Shown: positions 6,276 to 8,764 of the stretch, piece by piece
How positions within the stretch are numbered: the stretch's first letter is position 1
How the letters are laid out: the number at the start of each line of letters is the position of its first letter
From: Microbacterium sp.
GTDB lineage: Bacteria > Actinomycetota > Actinomycetes > Actinomycetales > Microbacteriaceae
NCBI GenBank assembly: GCA_029267645.1
Contig: JAJUIM010000065.1
Coordinates: 1-8,764 of the forward strand
Length of the DNA: 8,764 bases
Direction: 5' to 3'
Program-made: the position numbers and the translations under genes
Notes under the pieces: generated by a model
Database searches by the model: none
What the model saw: only the letters and a program-made list of their open reading frames with translations
What the model was told of the DNA's origin: nothing

Positions 6276-7775
6276 TCAGCCGAGCGGCCGCACGCTGTCG
6301 TAGCCGCGCGCCTCGGTGCGCGAGGGCGTGTCGAACACGCGCGCGGCCGTCCACGGATCCCACGGCGCGGCGCCGTCCCGGATGAAGGCGACGGCGGATC
6401 CGTGCACCTCAGCGGCGAGCGACGCAGGCGGCGCGTCGCCCGCGACGCGCGCCACGCCGTGCGCCCCCAGCACGTCGAAGAAGAACGGCACGTCGAGGCA
6501 GTGCAGCGCCCAGCGCATCGTCGGCGAGGGCCACGAGAACCGATACGCCCACGTGTTCTCGGGCCGCCTCGCGTCTGCGACGCGGCGCACCTGCCGCCGG
6601 AACACCATGTCGCTCACGTAGCGGCCGAGCTCGTGGACGGATCCGCGCACGTCGGGGTTCGCGGCGCGGTACGCGCGCGCCGTCGCGCCGAAGAACCCGA
6701 CGATCCCGAGCGCGACGGCGCCGGGCAGCAGGCCGAGCAGGCGCTCGTACGGCGTGAGCACCATCGTGAACTCGTCGTCGACCGATCCGATGACGAGCGG
6801 CTTGTCGGATCCGATGCCGCCGCGCAGCGCCGTGAGCGTCGGGCGGTCGATGAGGTCGCCGTCGACGACGGGGCCGATGTGCAGGCCGCGCTCGATCGTC
6901 CGCCGCATGCCGCCGAGCCCCATGGATCCGGCGATGTGGGGCTTCTGCGCCTGCGCGAGCACGCCGCGGCCGAGCGCGCCGAGGGAGGCGGCGGTGTTCT
7001 CCGCGCCCGCGTCGGCCGCGATCGCGTCGCCGAGCGCGAGCGCCTCGTCGCGCCCGATGACCGACAGGGTCGGCGACATGCTCCACGCCGCCCGGAAGAG
7101 GTGCTGCGCCTGGGGTAGCCCGAGCAGCGTGAGCACGGCCCCGCCGCCCGCCGACTGGCCCGCGATCGTGACGCGGTCAGGATCCCCTCCGAACGCGCGG
7201 ATGTTCTCCTGCACCCACTCGAGGGCGAGGATCCAGTCGCGCACGCCGCGGTTCTGCGCCGCGCCCCGCACCCACCCGAATCCCGCGAATGCGATGCGGT
7301 ACGACAGGGTCACGGTCACGACGCCGTCGCGCGCGAAGGCGGCCCCGTCGTACCAGGGGCTCGCGATGGATCCCGACGCGTACGCACCGCCGTGGATGTA
7401 GACGAGCACGGGCAGCCCCGCCTCGGGCGAGGGATCCGGCGTGAAGACGTTGACGTTGAGCGTCGAGGTGCCGGGCACGCTCGGCTCGGGGATGAGGGTG
7501 ACGCCCGTCGCGCCCTTCTGCGGTGTCGGGCCCTGGTGCGTCGCGTCGCGCACGCCGTCCCACGAGGGGTGCGGCACGGGCGGCGCGAAGGCCGCCTCGC
7601 CTGTGGGCGGCGCGGCGTACGGGATCCCCGTGAACGTCGCGCACTCGCCCCGCCAGAACCCCCGCACTCGCCCCGCGGCGGTCGCGACGACTGGCGCTTC
7701 GCGCCCCGGATCCGCCCCGTTCCGGGCGTCGATGAGGGGGATCCCGCCCACCTCGCGCGGAGCCGTTGTCGCCAT
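6276..7775 (-). CDS. Type-B carboxylesterase (para-nitrobenzyl esterase-like)
   Basis: A 499-residue COesterase-family protein, full length for the bacterial group. Seen in order are FTGIPYAAPPTG (48-59), the family's N-terminal signature; HGGAYASGS (128-136), the oxyanion hole; RVTIAGQSAGGGAVL (201-215) with nucleophile Ser208; the probable acid Glu335 in SVDDEFTM; and His425 in ALHCLDVPFFF. It should hydrolyse carboxylic esters of unknown type. No convincing signal peptide is seen, so it is probably cytoplasmic. I chose the ATG at 7775-7773 rather than one 36 bp upstream: TACCCT at 7787-7782 is a good -10 box 6 bases before it, so the longer form would start upstream of the transcript, and the extra residues do not look family-like. 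It is divergent from the second MFS gene and convergent with the oxidoreductase gene, so a shared role with either is possible but unproven. Confidence 0.9.
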   Translation of the reverse strand: MATTAPREVGGIPLIDARNGADPGREAPVVATAAGRVRGFWRGECATFTGIPYAAPPTGEAAFAPPVPHPSWDGVRDATHQGPTPQKGATGVTLIPEPSVPGTSTLNVNVFTPDPSPEAGLPVLVYIHGGAYASGSIASPWYDGAAFARDGVVTVTLSYRIAFAGFGWVRGAAQNRGVRDWILALEWVQENIRAFGGDPDRVTIAGQSAGGGAVLTLLGLPQAQHLFRAAWSMSPTLSVIGRDEALALGDAIAADAGAENTAASLGALGRGVLAQAQKPHIAGSMGLGGMRRTIERGLHIGPVVDGDLIDRPTLTALRGGIGSDKPLVIGSVDDEFTMVLTPYERLLGLLPGAVALGIVGFFGATARAYRAANPDVRGSVHELGRYVSDMVFRRQVRRVADARRPENTWAYRFSWPSPTMRWALHCLDVPFFFDVLGAHGVARVAGDAPPASLAAEVHGSAVAFIRDGAAPWDPWTAARVFDTPSRTEARGYDSVRPLG

Positions 7776-7781
7776 GACGCC

Positions 7782-7787
7782 AGGGTA
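7782..7787 (-). promoter_or_regulatory. -10 box of leaderless promoter for carboxylesterase
   Basis: Read on the minus strand, TACCCT is followed by 6 bases (GGCGTC) and then the ATG at 7775. This supports that start codon and a leaderless transcript. No convincing -35 box is visible in the short divergent region. Confidence 0.55.
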
Positions 7788-7836
7788 GTGCGCGGCTTCG
7801 GCGCCAGACACCCTTCGATTGTCGGAGGTTGCTGGT

Positions 7837-7842
7837 TACGCT
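7837..7842 (+). promoter_or_regulatory. -10 box of leaderless promoter for second MFS gene
   Basis: TACGCT is followed by 6 bases (CACCTC) and then the GTG at 7849. TTCGAT at 7814-7819 is 17 bases upstream and is at best a weak -35 box. The promoter faces away from the carboxylesterase promoter; the two -10 boxes are 49 bp apart, so one regulator could control both. Confidence 0.5.
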
Positions 7843-7848
7843 CACCTC

Positions 7849-8764
7849 GTGGAACCGCAGCCTCCCCGCATCGCCGCGACGCCGAACGGCGCGCGCACGT
7901 TCGTCGCGCTGCTCGTCAACACGGCGATCGCGAACGTCTCGACGATGTTCCTGTGGTTCGCGCTGACGTTCTGGATCTACCTCGAGACGCGAAACGTGCT
8001 GTCGACGGCCGTCATCGGCGCGGCGCTCATGCTGTTCGTCGCGCTGTCGAGCATGTTCTTCGGCACGCTCGTCGACCGGTTCCGCAAGAAGCCCGTCATG
8101 GTGTGGGGCACGGGCGTCGCGCTCGTCGTGTTCCTGCTCGACGCGCTGCTGTTCTTCGCCGTGGGCGAGGCGGCGATCGTCGACCTCTCGGGGCCGTGGT
8201 TCTGGATCTTCGCGACCGTCATGCTCGCGGGCGCCGTCGTCGAGCAGCTGCGCGGCATCACGCTGTCGACCGCCGTCACGCTGCTCGTGCCCGACGATCG
8301 CCGCGCGAACGCCAACGGCCTCGTGGGCATGGTCGAGGGCGTCACGATGCTCGTCACGAGCGTCTTCTCGGGCCTCGCGGTCGGCCTGCTCGGCATGGGG
8401 TGGACCCTCGTGATCGGCGTCTCGGCCGTCGCGATCTCGTTCGGGCACCTCCTCACGCTGCGCATCGACGAGCCGCGCGTCGTCGCGGCCGATCCCGAGA
8501 CGGCGCCCACGGGATGGGTCGACATCCGGGGCGGGTGGCGCGCCGTGCGCGGCGCGCACGGCCTGCTGTTCCTCATCTTCTTCACGATGCTCAACAACTT
8601 CGTGGGCGGCGTGTACATGGCTCTCATGGATCCGTACGGCCTCGAGCTCATGCGCGTCGAGGTGTGGGGCGTCGTGTTCGCGCTCGCGTCGACGGGCTTC
8701 ATCGCGGGCGGCGCGGTCGTGGGCAAGCTCGGCCTCGGCCGCAACCCCACCCGCACCATGCTGC
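7849..8764 (+). CDS. MFS transporter, C-terminal part beyond window
   Basis: The first 305 residues of a membrane transporter; the frame is open to the window end. Hydrophobic segments are visible at about 17-45, 51-74, 83-106, 117-134, 159-182, 186-204, 236-260 and 272-292. The cytoplasmic loop GTLVDRFRKKPVM (72-84) fits the MFS motif between the second and third helices. The stretch TMLNNFVGGVYMALMDPYGLEL (246-267) opens the second half and matches a group of uncharacterised actinobacterial exporters related to MFS_3. The substrate is unknown. It is not a close copy of the other MFS gene in the window. The start is a GTG 6 bases after a -10 box; no Shine-Dalgarno site is seen. It is divergently arranged with the carboxylesterase, 73 bp apart. 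Confidence 0.85.
   Translation, partial: MEPQPPRIAATPNGARTFVALLVNTAIANVSTMFLWFALTFWIYLETRNVLSTAVIGAALMLFVALSSMFFGTLVDRFRKKPVMVWGTGVALVVFLLDALLFFAVGEAAIVDLSGPWFWIFATVMLAGAVVEQLRGITLSTAVTLLVPDDRRANANGLVGMVEGVTMLVTSVFSGLAVGLLGMGWTLVIGVSAVAISFGHLLTLRIDEPRVVAADPETAPTGWVDIRGGWRAVRGAHGLLFLIFFTMLNNFVGGVYMALMDPYGLELMRVEVWGVVFALASTGFIAGGAVVGKLGLGRNPTRTML

Larger units (their letters stand above)
110..8633. repeat. Dispersed GGATCC hexamer, about 38 copies
   Basis: Counted by eye, GGATCC occurs about 38 times, first at 110-115 and last at 8628-8633, roughly one per 230 bp. At about 72% GC, base composition alone predicts about 3. The copies fall in all three codon phases (GGA-TCC for Gly-Ser, G-GAT-CC for Asp-Pro, GG-ATC-C for Ile) and also between genes (301-306 and 3115-3120). 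GATCC preceded by another base is seen only about 13 times. The pattern therefore acts on DNA sequence and not on one protein motif. Confidence 0.8.

Noticed and set aside
5229..7118. Plus-strand open frame of 629 residues over the oxidoreductase and esterase genes
   Set aside because: Arg-rich shadow frame of the LLM gene that then runs antisense to the esterase; no domain is recognisable.
7776..7811. Longer carboxylesterase start 12 residues upstream
   Set aside because: It would include the -10 box TACCCT and so lie upstream of the likely transcript start; the extra residues are not typical of the family.
7177..8559. Minus-strand open frame of 460 residues opposite the second MFS gene
   Set aside because: Composed largely of Arg, Asp, Glu and His without motifs; the plus strand there encodes clear membrane helices.

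Overview
The window is very GC-rich (roughly 72% by eye), densely coded actinobacterial chromosome. The proteins look like those of Microbacteriaceae or a close relative: an LLM-class F420-type oxidoreductase, a lipoate ligase carrying its accessory domain at the N-terminus, and several genes that start directly behind a TAnnnT -10 box with no Shine-Dalgarno site. The family assignment is inference from gene style; no rRNA or other marker gene is present.

Layout. (1) Bases 1-2125, minus strand: a marR - MFS exporter - ThuA-like run. The regulator and exporter overlap by 4 bp (ATGA). The ThuA-like gene follows 32 bp later and runs off the left edge. An AT-rich 23-bp imperfect palindrome lies 3 bp upstream of the marR start codon and is the likely operator. 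(2) Bases 2126-2259: a divergent intergenic region with a 16-bp inverted repeat (arms 2160-2175 and 2231-2246), whose right arm ends at the Shine-Dalgarno site of the next gene. (3) Bases 2260-5135, plus strand: an alpha/beta hydrolase, then a lipoate-protein ligase and a solitary beta-class DNA methyltransferase that overlap by 4 bp (GTGA). (4) Bases 5136-5277: an intergenic region with a 17-bp sequence present once inverted and twice in tandem, just upstream of the next promoter. (5) Bases 5278-6267, plus strand: an LLM-class oxidoreductase. It converges, with only 8 bp between stop codons, on (6) a minus-strand type-B carboxylesterase (6276-7775). (7) A 73-bp divergent promoter region, then a second MFS transporter (7849 to the window end, partial).

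How the genes may work together. The marR-MFS pair looks like a self-regulated efflux module. The esterase and the second MFS gene share a compact divergent promoter region and may be co-expressed. The ligase-methyltransferase overlap suggests translational coupling, although the two functions have no known link. No restriction enzyme, transposase, integrase, phage gene, tRNA, rRNA or CRISPR array is seen, and no gene-free stretch exceeds 150 bp.

The most unusual signals are not genes. The hexamer GGATCC occurs about 38 times where base composition predicts about 3, in all three codon phases and also between genes, like the HIP1 palindrome of cyanobacteria. The repeat cluster at 5173-5243 and the long inverted repeat at 2160-2246 are the other two. 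I do not see a complete new multi-gene system.
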